The notes under the pieces were generated by a model. The model saw only the letters and a program-made list of their open reading frames with translations. It did no database searches and was not told where the DNA came from. A stretch of DNA of 64,000 bases from Candidatus Sabulitectum sp. (GTDB taxonomy: Bacteria > Fermentibacterota > Fermentibacteria > Fermentibacterales > JCC-6): NCBI GenBank assembly GCA_023145375.1, contig JAGLDY010000051.1, forward strand, positions 1-64,000. The letters are read 5' to 3'. Below, in pieces: positions 18,163 through 27,798 of this stretch; the first letter of the stretch is position 1, and each line of letters begins with the position of its first letter. Made by a program: the position numbers and the translations under genes.

Positions 18163-19297
18163 AGAGGATCGCAATACTGCAGTAGATCATTGCAGAAGTC
18201 TTCTTCAGGAAGCAGAAAGACTGGTTGTAGTTGTTTCTGCAATGGGGCGCAGTGGTGACCCCTATGCAACAGATACCCTCCTGGACCTTGTCTCAACTGG
18301 ATCAAGCACTCAGGAGAAAGACAGGCTGATGGTGTGCGGAGAGGTCATAAGCGCTCTGGTCATGGCTTCAACTTTCAGGGATAACGGTATTACCGCTGAA
18401 GCACTCACCGGCTGGGAAGCTGGAATATCCACCGATGGCATATCGGGTAATGCACGGATCGTAAGCATTGATACTGCAAGGATCGAAGAATCTCTTTCCA
18501 GACACCGTGTGGTGGTTATTGCTGGTTTTCAGGGACTTGCTCCAATGGGTCATTTAAATACGCTGGGCAGAGGGGGTACCGATACTTCAGCGGTGGTTCT
18601 CGGTGTCGCCCTGAATGCAGATGAGGTTTTTCTCTACAAGACAGTTGATTCGGTTTACACTGCTGATCCGGAGAAAGTACCGTCCGCACAGGAGCTGAGT
18701 GTAATTTCCGCTGAGGATCTGAGACAGATGGCGTGGCAGGGTGCTAAAGTTGTCCACCCTAGAGCTGCGGAGGCCGCTCAGGCTTCCGATCTTTCGTTGA
18801 AGGTCAGGTCTTTTCACAGTGGCAGAGTTGTTACAGAGGTTGTATCGGAACCACTTGAGGATAACAGATATATAGTGGGTGTCGCAGCTGGACAGGTGGT
18901 AACTGGATTTACCGTTTCAGGCTCCGGGACGCCATCCTCATTCTTTGCTGCTCTTTTCAGAAAGATCGCAGACCGGGGAATATCCATGGACATGTTCAGT
19001 GTCTTTGGCTGTTCAACTGCATTTACCGTGCCTCTGGCATCTACCGGAGAGGTGAGGCAACTTCTTGATGGTATGGAGATCGTATACACAACAATCAGCC
19101 CATGTGTAAAGGTATCAATTGTGGGTGCCGGTATGCATGGTCTTCGCGGTGTTATGGCCAGATTCTGTGAAGCACTGGAGCGCGCAGAGATAGATGCTCT
19201 GCAAACTGTTGATTCTCATGCCACCATAAGTGCCCTGGTTCTTCTTGATCAGAGGGACATAGCTCTTCAGGAACTGCACAGGGAGTTTATTGAATGA
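18101..19297 (+). CDS. lysC: Aspartate kinase
   Basis: A 398-residue monofunctional aspartokinase, the first step of the lysine/threonine/methionine pathway from aspartate. The N-terminal kinase domain has VAKFGGTSL, VVVVSAMG and GRGGTDTSAVVLG. SVYTADPEKV and WQGAKVVHPRAAE lie in the nucleotide and Asp-binding regions. Residues about 250-398 hold the two ACT repeats for allosteric feedback (SFFAALFRKIADRGISMDMF, then VSIVGAGMHG). The start is TTG 18101 or, with better spacing from the GGAAGGGAG site, TTG 18110. The gene begins inside the 3' end of the glycosyltransferase gene and overlaps uppP by 4 nt. Confidence 0.92.
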   Translation: MLNLQKKLLVAKFGGTSLTSEEDRNTAVDHCRSLLQEAERLVVVVSAMGRSGDPYATDTLLDLVSTGSSTQEKDRLMVCGEVISALVMASTFRDNGITAEALTGWEAGISTDGISGNARIVSIDTARIEESLSRHRVVVIAGFQGLAPMGHLNTLGRGGTDTSAVVLGVALNADEVFLYKTVDSVYTADPEKVPSAQELSVISAEDLRQMAWQGAKVVHPRAAEAAQASDLSLKVRSFHSGRVVTEVVSEPLEDNRYIVGVAAGQVVTGFTVSGSGTPSSFFAALFRKIADRGISMDMFSVFGCSTAFTVPLASTGEVRQLLDGMEIVYTTISPCVKVSIVGAGMHGLRGVMARFCEALERAEIDALQTVDSHATISALVLLDQRDIALQELHREFIE

Positions 19298-20073
19298 GCC
19301 CACTGGAAGCCTCCATTCTAGCTGTTGTTCAGGGTCTTACAGAGTTTCTGCCTGTTTCCAGTTCCGGTCATCTTGCAATGGCATCAAATCTTCTATCTGT
19401 CCCTGAGGGCGGTCTGGCTTTTGATATCGTTCTTCACCTGGGGACCCTTGTTGCCGTGTTTGTCTTTTACTGGAAGGACATTGTCAGTCTGCTCCGGGGC
19501 ATCTTTCTCCGGGAAAGAAAAAGTCTGCTTCTTGGTCTTGCCCTGGTTGTGGGGACAATACCTGTCGCCATTGCGGGTTTTCTCTCCGGTGATCTGATCG
19601 AAGCTCTCCGAACAAACATGTTCTTTATTTCCTGCGCTCTGGCTTTTACAGGAACTATCCTTTTCTTTTCCGGAAAGATACCTGTGACTGCGGAGCCTGG
19701 TATTACCTTTAAAAGGGGAGTACTGGTGGGCCTTGCCCAGACCCTTGCTATCCTTCCCGGTGTTTCACGGTCTGGAACCACTATCTGCACCGGTCTTTTT
19801 GTGGGACTATCAAGAGAGGAAGCGGCTAGATTTTCGTTCCTTCTGGCCATTCCAGCTATTCTCGGAGCAGCGGTGAAGGAACTTCCATCAGCAAGCTGGG
19901 ATATCCCTGCCGGGAACATTCTTATTGGTTTCGCCGTATCTGCAGTGGTGGGGTTCGGCGCACTTTCCCTTCTTGTTAAGTTTGTCAAACAGGGTAAGCT
20001 TACCGGTTTCGCCTGGTACTGCTGGACCATAGCGCTGGCAGGTCTTGCATTTTCTTTGCAGGGAGCAGTGTGA
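19294..20073 (+). CDS. uppP: Undecaprenyl-diphosphatase
   Basis: A 259-residue inner-membrane protein with about 8 helices. It carries both UppP/BacA signatures: LTEFLPVSSSGHLA (15-28), with the catalytic Glu17 and Ser/His residues, and LPGVSRSGTTICTG with its conserved Arg. It dephosphorylates undecaprenyl diphosphate to recycle the lipid carrier of peptidoglycan and surface glycans, which fits the glycosyltransferases and flippase nearby. Its ATG overlaps the lysC stop (ATGA), so it is translationally coupled to an unrelated metabolic gene. Confidence 0.93.
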   Translation: MSPLEASILAVVQGLTEFLPVSSSGHLAMASNLLSVPEGGLAFDIVLHLGTLVAVFVFYWKDIVSLLRGIFLRERKSLLLGLALVVGTIPVAIAGFLSGDLIEALRTNMFFISCALAFTGTILFFSGKIPVTAEPGITFKRGVLVGLAQTLAILPGVSRSGTTICTGLFVGLSREEAARFSFLLAIPAILGAAVKELPSASWDIPAGNILIGFAVSAVVGFGALSLLVKFVKQGKLTGFAWYCWTIALAGLAFSLQGAV

Positions 20074-20117
20074 ACAGAGTGGTCCGGTTGAGCCTGGGGT
20101 TTTGAAAGAGAGAAATT

Positions 20118-20540
20118 GTGTTAAGAGTGAGTATTGATAAGTTCATAACGGAATGTTCTGTGCTCAGACTGGGTATGATATCCCGGGGTGAACCTTACAT
20201 AGTTCCTCTGAACCATGTTTACGGAGATGGTACTGTGTACTTTCACTGCGCCAGAGAGGGCAGAAAGATAGATGCACTCCGAGCAGATCCGCAGGTGTGT
20301 CTTGAGTTTGATGTAATGCATGGGGTCAGCGTAGAAAAGCAGACAAGCTACTACACAAGTGTCATTGCCCGGGGTACTGCGCAGTTCGTTTCCGAGACGG
20401 ATGAAGCAAAGAGAATTCTGGAAATGATCTGCCTGAAGTATCTGGACAGCTCTCCAGTTATCACAGATGACATGGCTGAAGCAACAACCGTTGTTGCCGT
20501 ACGAATTGACAGTGTAACCGGCAGGGAGAAAAAAGGTTGA
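20118..20540 (+). CDS. Pyridoxamine 5'-phosphate oxidase-like (FMN split-barrel) protein
   Basis: A 140-residue protein of the Nim/PPOX-like split-barrel family. Diagnostic segments are VLRLGMISRGEPYIVPLNHVY, TVYFHCAREGRKIDALRADPQVCLEFD and a later ARGTAQFVSETDEAKRIL. Members bind FMN or related cofactors as dimers and reduce varied substrates. The start is GTG 20118 after AAAGAGAGAA; GTG 20127 is an alternative. Its TGA stop overlaps the TTG start of the TPR-barrel gene, a coupling with an outer-membrane protein that has no obvious explanation. Confidence 0.8.
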   Translation: MLRVSIDKFITECSVLRLGMISRGEPYIVPLNHVYGDGTVYFHCAREGRKIDALRADPQVCLEFDVMHGVSVEKQTSYYTSVIARGTAQFVSETDEAKRILEMICLKYLDSSPVITDDMAEATTVVAVRIDSVTGREKKG

Positions 20541-23302
20541 TCTTCTTAATTGCGTTGTTGTCCGCGTGGCCTTCAGAGTGGTATCAGGCATACTCACTCC
20601 TGAACTGGGACAGTATGGAAATGATATCTTCCGGCTACAGTGACTCTGCTGTTGATCTTGCAGTGCAGGCTATTTCTCAGTTTGGAAGCGGGAAAGGGAA
20701 TCCTCTTGAAACTGCCGGGGACGCTGTGGCACTGGACAGTACAGATCACAGGACATGGACAGCACTTGCATTTGTTGGTATGGAACCTGATTCAGCCGTA
20801 ATGGACAGCTTGTTTTCCAAAGCCTTCAGTCTTGTTTCCGGGGTTGATCCTGTTCTCAGCGAGTCCTACGGGTACTGGTTGCTTACCATGGGAAACAGTG
20901 CAGATGCGGTGGTTCATTCAAATGCTTCCCTGGAGGCAGACTCTTCATTCGGCCCCGGTTGGCTCACTTTGTCAATGGCTCTCACTGATGAAGAGAGGAT
21001 AAGTGATGCTCTCGCGGTTTCCGAAGAAGGCGTCAGAAGATTGCCTGATTGTATTCCCCTCCTTTACCAGTATGGACAGGTTCTTGATCTATCCGGGGAT
21101 GCAGCTGGTGCCATAGCTGTCTACAGAGAAATAATACACCGTGACTCTACAATGATATCTGCTTATGCAGATCTCGGACTCCTCCTTGAGAGTGTAAAGA
21201 GGAACGGGGAAGCCATCAAGACATACAGGGAGGTTCTTCGGATCCGTCCGGAATACGGCTGGGCGTGGGGTCAGCTCGCATCCTGTATGCTGGAGGAAAG
21301 TCGACCGGAGCTTGCAGACAGTTTCTTTCAAAGATCCCTGGAGATCTCTCCGGATAACCCGTGGGCTCTCTACCAGCTTGCACGGTTAAGAACAGCTGCA
21401 GATCCTCAGTATGCCAGAGAACTGCTTGAATCGGCTGTTCAGCTGGATCCGGATTACCTCCAGGCCTGGCAGGAGCTTGCTTTTCTCTATGAGGCCGGGG
21501 AAAACCTCTCTCTTGCGGAATCTGCCCTGCAAAGGTGTATTGAACTGAACCCGGAACCCTGGTTGTATGGCGAGCTGGGCTGGATTCTTGAGAGTATGGG
21601 AAGGCATCCTGAAGCGGCTGAAGTTTACGAGACAAGTATTTCAGTGGATCCACAGTACCTCTACGGCTGGCAGCGCAGGGGGGGCATCTTCTCTATTGAA
21701 GGAGATAACATTTCTGCTGCCCGGTGGTACACTGAGGCTATCCTTGTTCTTGATGAAGAAGATGCCTGGATATGGGGAGAACTTGGTAATCTGGCTGTGG
21801 CGGAGGGTCTGGTGGATTCCGCGGAACACTGTTTTCTCACTGCTCTTGAACTGAACCCTGATTACTCTTCCATATGGCTTGATCTCGCAAGAATAGAACG
21901 GATAAATGGGGAGCTTTACCGGTCTCTATCTTCTCTTGGACAGTACCTGTCCCTGAGCAGTGATTCCGCAGTGGCAGCAGCGGAAAGAATACTGCTCCTG
22001 GAAAGTATGAATACAGGAGCCAACACGGATTCTCTTACAGTAGAGATGCTTGAGAAGTGGCCTGACGGCTGGATATCTGCCGGGTGGAGTGCTTTCGACG
22101 GCTCTTACTCTTCTCTTGCCCTTGAATTTGCACTCAGGGCATTCAGTTCTTCTCTGGAAACTCCATGGGAGCTTATCAATCTAGGTGAGTTGTTCGGGGC
22201 TCTTGATCTCCCGGAGAAGCAGAAGCAGTGTTACCAGCTTGCTTCCGAAAAGGAAACAGATGATCTTCATGTGCCCGTTCGCATAGCTGATTTCTACTAC
22301 CGAGTGGACATGCAGGAGGAAGCAATTGAGCTTCTTTCGGAGGCTTATGATTCTTATCAGTGGGATGAGACTCTTACCACTTCCCTTGCTGAGGCTTATC
22401 TTTTCAACAACCAGCTGAACAGTGCGGAAGAGCTTCTTCTGCAGGTCGTGGATAGAAACCCGCTCTCGGTCTATACTATTTGCTATCTTGGGCTTATTGA
22501 GGAGAATCGGGGAAATACCACAGGAGCTCTTGACAGATACCTGGAAGCGCTGCGGATAGAACCGGGGTACGCCTATGCGGAGAGCAGATTGAGATTTATC
22601 ACCAGCGACAGATATGACCCTGAGTTTCAGCGAAGGGAAGAAGAGCTGCTTCGCTGGAATGTCTGGGTGGATGTTTCTTCCACCGGAGGCAACATTGATG
22701 AGCAATACTATGGCGGTGGCGGAGGTTTCTCTGTAAACTACGGGGAGCGGGGGAGTTCTGTCTCCCTGGACCTCAGTGGCCGGTCTGAGATCAAAGAAGG
22801 TAAGGACATCCGCAAAACAGCCTGGGCCTCCCTTTCCGCGGAGCATTTCATTACAGAACATCTGTATGCAGGAGCCAGTTCCAGCTGGGACAGGCAGCCC
22901 ATCACAGTGCGTCCGTGGCAGGTGAGTTCGTATCTTGCCGCAGGGTGGAAAAGCTGGCCCGCTTCATGGATATGGATAGCTCCGGAAACAGGAGCCGGCC
23001 TGGTAAACACTAAATGGAGTACAGAGCAGGGAAGAGCCGACGAGTTGACAGCATACGCATCTTTCAGCACATGGGCATCAAGCCCGGTTTCATGGCTTCC
23101 ATCCCTATGGCTTTCAGGAAGTATTTATCTTCCACCGCAGAACACCGACAGAATTGTTGCCGACGCGGTTGGAGAACTTGAATTCGATCTCCCTGGTCGG
23201 ATCTCTCTGGTTTTAGGCACTTCTCTTGACTACACCCGCACGCCTGTGGTTGAAAGCTGGGAAAAGCTCGACTCAGAGGTGTACCTCAGACTGAGGTTCT
23301 AA
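20537..23302 (+). CDS. Exported TPR protein with C-terminal outer-membrane beta-barrel-like domain
   Basis: A 921-residue protein starting at TTG 20537. The N-terminus (IFLIALLSAWPSEWYQ) looks like a short signal peptide. Residues about 40-700 consist of roughly 17-18 TPR units, many with the classic W.LG/Y..AL.A pattern (for example GWAWGQLASCMLEE, GNTTGALDRYLEALRIEP). Residues about 705-921 are different: Gly/Ser-rich alternating beta sequence (GGGGGFSVNYGERGSSVSLDLSG), with repeated aromatic-ended strands and a terminal VYLRLRF. A final Phe in an alternating strand is the usual BAM recognition signal. I infer a periplasmic TPR superhelix anchored by a barrel of about 10 strands, comparable in design to PgaA/AlgE-type export proteins, though homology is unproven. 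Confidence 0.75.
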   Translation: MIFLIALLSAWPSEWYQAYSLLNWDSMEMISSGYSDSAVDLAVQAISQFGSGKGNPLETAGDAVALDSTDHRTWTALAFVGMEPDSAVMDSLFSKAFSLVSGVDPVLSESYGYWLLTMGNSADAVVHSNASLEADSSFGPGWLTLSMALTDEERISDALAVSEEGVRRLPDCIPLLYQYGQVLDLSGDAAGAIAVYREIIHRDSTMISAYADLGLLLESVKRNGEAIKTYREVLRIRPEYGWAWGQLASCMLEESRPELADSFFQRSLEISPDNPWALYQLARLRTAADPQYARELLESAVQLDPDYLQAWQELAFLYEAGENLSLAESALQRCIELNPEPWLYGELGWILESMGRHPEAAEVYETSISVDPQYLYGWQRRGGIFSIEGDNISAARWYTEAILVLDEEDAWIWGELGNLAVAEGLVDSAEHCFLTALELNPDYSSIWLDLARIERINGELYRSLSSLGQYLSLSSDSAVAAAERILLLESMNTGANTDSLTVEMLEKWPDGWISAGWSAFDGSYSSLALEFALRAFSSSLETPWELINLGELFGALDLPEKQKQCYQLASEKETDDLHVPVRIADFYYRVDMQEEAIELLSEAYDSYQWDETLTTSLAEAYLFNNQLNSAEELLLQVVDRNPLSVYTICYLGLIEENRGNTTGALDRYLEALRIEPGYAYAESRLRFITSDRYDPEFQRREEELLRWNVWVDVSSTGGNIDEQYYGGGGGFSVNYGERGSSVSLDLSGRSEIKEGKDIRKTAWASLSAEHFITEHLYAGASSSWDRQPITVRPWQVSSYLAAGWKSWPASWIWIAPETGAGLVNTKWSTEQGRADELTAYASFSTWASSPVSWLPSLWLSGSIYLPPQNTDRIVADAVGELEFDLPGRISLVLGTSLDYTRTPVVESWEKLDSEVYLRLRF

Positions 23303-23351
23303 CCGCTTTTCATTTCATGTTGTTATTAGAAACTATTGACAGGAGGTAACC

Positions 23352-24485
23352 TTGAGTTTGTTTCTTGTTATTCTTTTAACTGGTCTTCTCCCTGATTTCA
23401 ATACCGTTTTGCCGGTTCAGTTTCATGCACCAGAAGGATGGCACCTGGACTGCACCAGCCTCGACTCCGCAGGAAGGATCATTGCCGGGTGCAGCAGATG
23501 GAACCCGGAGCTCCTCGAACATGAGGTTCTGTTGTTTATGGTGTGGGAATCGGTTGATACCGTTATGATTGATGACCAGAGGATAACCCGCCTGACATCA
23601 ATTTGTCCGGATTCACGGGGCGGTTACTTTGTAACCTTCCCGTCTGAATTCCGTAGTGACGAAGTCTTCGCTGCCAGGCTGAATGCTGACGGCTCACTGG
23701 ATTGGCTTGCAGATCAATTCGGGGATACGGAGGAAGGTCTCGACGGGTTAATCGCCTTTGCCGAAACCCCATATGGCGGATATGTGCTGGGTGGTAACCC
23801 CTATAACAGTGACGGAAACAAGAGTTTCTATATTGCAGTGATTGGTGAAGACGGCGTTCTCTTCTGGGAAGCTGAAGGTGAATTATATGCAGAGGTAAAT
23901 GCGGTTGCAGCCTATCCACAGGGTCTGATCCTGGCAGGGGAGAAGACTGGTTCAGAGCTGACTCAGGCATTTGCCTGGTGCTACAGCTATACAGGAGATC
24001 TGCTGTGGGAGCATGGCTACGATCTTGGAGGATTCTCTGAATTTGATTGTGTTGCTTCATTAACTGACGGTTATGTCTTTGGTGGTACTCACTGGCCAAT
24101 GGAAACGCCCCAGTGCGGATTGCTTATTCGTACCGACCTTCTGGGCAACGAGATGTGGAGAAAACTTATACCTCCTGAAGAAGGTTATCAACAGGTATAC
24201 ATCCTCTCAGTTCTCGGGAGGAATAACGGTTCGATCGTTGCAGCTGGATTTTCCGTCCGGGACAATGCTCCACGGAACACCAGCGATGCTATGGCGATTC
24301 TTCTAAGCAGCGATGGCATTGTGAGTGATTATGCTTTCTCCGGTAAACCAGAGCAGAACCATGAGGAGATCAACCGGATTTTCCAGGATCAGGATAACGC
24401 CCTGCGTTTTTATGGATGCTGCTATGGAGATGATTATGACGGGGTATACTATTTTGCTTTTCCGCCGGTATACCTTGATGAATGA
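23352..24485 (+). CDS. Secreted propeller-like protein of unknown function
   Basis: A 377-residue protein starting at TTG 23352 with an ideal AGGAGG at 23341-23346. SLFLVILLTGLLPDF is a probable signal peptide. The body shows repeating units of about 50 residues with alternating 'GGYV.GG' and 'D..G...W' patterns (SRGGYFVTFPS, YGGYVLGGNPY, DGYVFGGTHW, ADGSLDWLAD). These resemble delta-60/PQQ-like beta-propeller proteins common in FCB-group secretomes. No C-terminal sorting domain is visible. It lies between two large exported proteins on the same strand. Confidence 0.65.
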   Translation: MSLFLVILLTGLLPDFNTVLPVQFHAPEGWHLDCTSLDSAGRIIAGCSRWNPELLEHEVLLFMVWESVDTVMIDDQRITRLTSICPDSRGGYFVTFPSEFRSDEVFAARLNADGSLDWLADQFGDTEEGLDGLIAFAETPYGGYVLGGNPYNSDGNKSFYIAVIGEDGVLFWEAEGELYAEVNAVAAYPQGLILAGEKTGSELTQAFAWCYSYTGDLLWEHGYDLGGFSEFDCVASLTDGYVFGGTHWPMETPQCGLLIRTDLLGNEMWRKLIPPEEGYQQVYILSVLGRNNGSIVAAGFSVRDNAPRNTSDAMAILLSSDGIVSDYAFSGKPEQNHEEINRIFQDQDNALRFYGCCYGDDYDGVYYFAFPPVYLDE

Positions 24486-24584
24486 ACATCCGATTTTATT
24501 TTCAGAATTGCGATTTTAGCATAACTTGACTCTGAACTCCCAATGCGTTAGCAGATTGTAACACAACAATTCAGGAGGCATCAG

Positions 24585-27500
24585 ATGAAAAATGCATTTA
24601 TACCCTTGTTTTTTGTTTTGTTATCCGTTTCCTACGGCCAGACAGTTTTTGCACCAGTTACCGGTGAACTGCTGGAACACTGGAATAACACTTCCAGAAC
24701 TGCAAGGCCGATGGTTTATTATTTTGATACTGATAACCTTTCAAATGGCATCTACGAGGTTGTGATCACCGGTATTGAAGTTGAACCTGGCTTGCTTGAC
24801 ATGTTTCTGCTGGGGAAAACCCATGACAGTGAGATTCCTCTTCTTCTGGGCACCAGTGAATACAGAGGAAATTACAACTTCGCAAAATCAGATTCAAGAT
24901 ACAACGAAGAAGAAGATGAGATCAGTCTGTATTTTCAGATGCCGGGCAGTGCAAGCTACTATGCTGTCTGTTACCGGTGGGACATTGATTCCGGGTCGCT
25001 TGAGCTTCTGCGATACTTTTCCGGAGACCCGTCAATGGAAGCTCTGGAGAGAGCAGACAGCCTTATGACTCAGGGGAAAATTGCAGAGGCAATACGCGAG
25101 ATTGATGAAATGTTTTACCCGGGCAACTATTACGATTCCGATGAAATGTTCGTCCGCCTGCTAAGAAGCGTCAACCGGGCTGCAGGGGAAACTGGAGCTG
25201 CTGGCAATTTCGGGGAAGCCGTGAGTCTGTTCGGAGATCTTGCCGGTTTTCTTCATACAGACAGAGAATGGTTTACCGCTTTTTCAGACAGTCTGGACTA
25301 TGTGAATTGTGATTATTCGGAATACATGGGTCTGGGCGAGTATGCAATGATCATGAACGATTACGCATACTACCTTGAGCAGACAGGTGATCTTGACAAA
25401 TCACTGATCGTTCTAAGGAAAGTTCTTGATCTTAAACCGGAACGGATGGTTGCTCATCTCAACATTGCGGATGTTCTGTGGGCTCTTGGAGAATTTGTTG
25501 AAGCGCAGGAGCACTACGGTGTTTATACTGGTATGATGACAGACAGGGAACTGACCCATCAGATACCGGGCTATGTTCAGGAAAGATTGGCCGAAGATCC
25601 GCTGTCATTGGTTGATCCGGTAACGATCAGCATTCTTTCAGAGCACCTGTGTCCAATAGAAACAATGCGCTGGGATCCAATACTGATAGACGGATATCAG
25701 ATGTGGAGAGCAGCGGGATTCAGAGTGCAGCTGAACCGACATCTTCCACGAAATATGGTTTCGTTCAACGATGAGCTGTGGACGGTTGATATTGATGCTG
25801 ACGGATATCTGGAGTCCTGTGAGGAGGCTGTTTCCAGTAACAGTTTAATCATGACCACAGATGCATTGGACGGTTCCAGAGAAATGTCTCTGATAGCCTG
25901 TACTGAGCAGTCGGATACAGCATGGACATGTTCTCTTGAAAGAACAGACAGAGAAGGCTACTGGTCTCCCTGTGTTACAGAGCTTTCCGATGGCGGGTAT
26001 ATTGTCAGTAACTCGCCTGATGCCTTTGTTCCTTTTACAGAGATTCAGCGCATATCATCCGACGGAGAGGCTCTGTTTCACTACTCAATGAGTTCCATGT
26101 ATCTTCTGGACCTGCCTGAAGGCAGCGGTGAGATCTGGCCGCGCATCCAGTCCTTCAGAGAGACATCTGCCGGTAACATTCTTGCCTGCGGTAAAGTTCA
26201 GGAGTGGGTGACTGATCCGGATCTTTATTTTGTGTGTCTTCTTGATGGAGATACCGGTATTCCTTTGTGGAAAATTACCGGTGCCGGTCTTGGCGAGGCC
26301 ACAATTTACGATGTTGTTGAAACTTCATCGGGTATGATTGTTGCTGTTGGTGCAACAGCTGTGAGTTTTTTTCCTGAAGGTCAGTACTATTCAATGTGGG
26401 GTCGGACGCTGCCATTCATTGCTGTTATTGATGGAACAGGAGTTCTTCAGAAGACGATAGTGTTTGACCTGGGTCTCACAGATCTGTTTTCCAGTATTAT
26501 TGAGAAAGAATACTCAGAGAATGAATTTCTCATTGCCGGTTCAGATTCTTTATCAAACCAGATGGTGTTTCTCAGGGCGATAATTCCAACAGATATCGAA
26601 AGCTGGGAAAGAGGGTCAGACACACCTGTTTTACTGATCGATAGTGACGGTGATGAATACAGTCAGAATGAGTTCGGAGTATTCCCGCTGGCTGTTAATC
26701 GTCTGCCCTTCGGCAACGCTGGACCGGCAAGCGGCATGGAATTTGTAATCATACCTTCCGGAAGCTTCAACATGGGCGACCAGGGACAGCACCGTGTTAG
26801 TATTGATAGCTTTGAGCTTATGACCACCGAGGTTACACAGGGTATGTGGAAGGAGGTTATGAATGAGAACCACAACAGCGGAAGTGATTATGGTGTTGGG
26901 CCACTAAATCCCGTACACAATGTAACCTGGAATGAATGCCGGAATTTTATTGCTGAACTGAACAGAATTGACCCGAATTCAACCTACAGATTACCCAGTG
27001 AGTCAGAGTGGGAATATTCCTGCAGAGCTGGAACAACCACTGATTACTACTGGGGCAACACCACTGTATCCACAGTTGCAGAGACGTATTGCTGGCTGAG
27101 TGAGAACTCCGGTAACAGTACTCAACCGGTAAGGCTTCTTGAACCCAATCCGTGGGGCTTGTTTGATATGCTTGGAAATGTTTCCGAGTGGTGTGCCGAT
27201 GTGTACACAAGCGATCTGAACGATTGCCCTGCAGACGGCAGTGCGTTTGCGGGTTCAGGACACGGTCGTGTTTCGCGAGGCGGCAGCTTTTCCTTGACCG
27301 CCGTACGACCTGTTTCGACACGATCTTCCGGCAGCCCTGACTGCCATTATGTTTATACCGGGCTTCGAGTTGCAAGGGACGCAAGAAAAACTCCTGAGGA
27401 AGTTGTGACATTCTTTATGGATATGGTGTTTAGCAGCGATGGGGAAGATATTATCAGCGGTTTGTCCGAAGAAGAGCTTGCAGACTTCAATGCCGTTCTC

Positions 27501-27767
27501 CGTGTGATGAAGCTGGCTCCGGATGAAATGGCCGCAGAATTATCTTCCGGAGGAATTGAGATAACTGCTGAAGATATCGAAAATATGACAATTGATGAAT
27601 TCGTGATGGTTATGCTGGGCAGTGCGGAAATTGAGATTGGAGAAGCAACAATCAATGGGGAAACAGCTCTTGTACCAGTTACCATTGAAGGTGAGACGGA
27701 GGAAATTCAACTTGTTCTGGAAAACGGTCAGTGGGTTGTTGTTGATAATGGTACAGACCTGTTTTGA
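24585..27767 (+). CDS. Large exported protein with TPR-like region and FGE-sulfatase-like domain
   Basis: A 1060-residue protein. Residues 1-20 form a signal peptide (FFVLLSVSYGQ). A beta-rich N-terminal part is followed by helical TPR-like units (about 255-330, MVAHLNIADVLWALGEFVEA) and a propeller-like middle. Residues about 715-932 are an FGE/SUMF1-type domain: MEFVIIPSGSFNMGD, NPVHNVTWNEC, YRLPSESEWEYSCRAG, LFDMLGNVSEW and RVSRGGSF ... GLRVAR. The copper-binding Cys pair expected just after GGS is absent (FSLTAVRPVS instead), so formylglycine formation is unlikely; a binding or structural role is more probable. An acidic C-terminal domain follows (935-1060). The start has GGAGG 8 nt upstream. 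Confidence 0.78.
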   Translation: MKNAFIPLFFVLLSVSYGQTVFAPVTGELLEHWNNTSRTARPMVYYFDTDNLSNGIYEVVITGIEVEPGLLDMFLLGKTHDSEIPLLLGTSEYRGNYNFAKSDSRYNEEEDEISLYFQMPGSASYYAVCYRWDIDSGSLELLRYFSGDPSMEALERADSLMTQGKIAEAIREIDEMFYPGNYYDSDEMFVRLLRSVNRAAGETGAAGNFGEAVSLFGDLAGFLHTDREWFTAFSDSLDYVNCDYSEYMGLGEYAMIMNDYAYYLEQTGDLDKSLIVLRKVLDLKPERMVAHLNIADVLWALGEFVEAQEHYGVYTGMMTDRELTHQIPGYVQERLAEDPLSLVDPVTISILSEHLCPIETMRWDPILIDGYQMWRAAGFRVQLNRHLPRNMVSFNDELWTVDIDADGYLESCEEAVSSNSLIMTTDALDGSREMSLIACTEQSDTAWTCSLERTDREGYWSPCVTELSDGGYIVSNSPDAFVPFTEIQRISSDGEALFHYSMSSMYLLDLPEGSGEIWPRIQSFRETSAGNILACGKVQEWVTDPDLYFVCLLDGDTGIPLWKITGAGLGEATIYDVVETSSGMIVAVGATAVSFFPEGQYYSMWGRTLPFIAVIDGTGVLQKTIVFDLGLTDLFSSIIEKEYSENEFLIAGSDSLSNQMVFLRAIIPTDIESWERGSDTPVLLIDSDGDEYSQNEFGVFPLAVNRLPFGNAGPASGMEFVIIPSGSFNMGDQGQHRVSIDSFELMTTEVTQGMWKEVMNENHNSGSDYGVGPLNPVHNVTWNECRNFIAELNRIDPNSTYRLPSESEWEYSCRAGTTTDYYWGNTTVSTVAETYCWLSENSGNSTQPVRLLEPNPWGLFDMLGNVSEWCADVYTSDLNDCPADGSAFAGSGHGRVSRGGSFSLTAVRPVSTRSSGSPDCHYVYTGLRVARDARKTPEEVVTFFMDMVFSSDGEDIISGLSEEELADFNAVLRVMKLAPDEMAAELSSGGIEITAEDIENMTIDEFVMVMLGSAEIEIGEATINGETALVPVTIEGETEEIQLVLENGQWVVVDNGTDLF

Positions 27768-27798
27768 GCATCAGACAGTTTGAGGGGAGAAAACGGTA

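Noticed and set aside
22181-22861. 226-codon reverse open frame inside the TPR-barrel gene
   Set aside because: The forward TPR pattern is regular across it, and the reverse peptide has no domain pattern.
24585-27767. Active formylglycine-generating enzyme with a sulfatase partner
   Set aside because: The expected Cys pair is absent and no sulfatase gene lies in the window.
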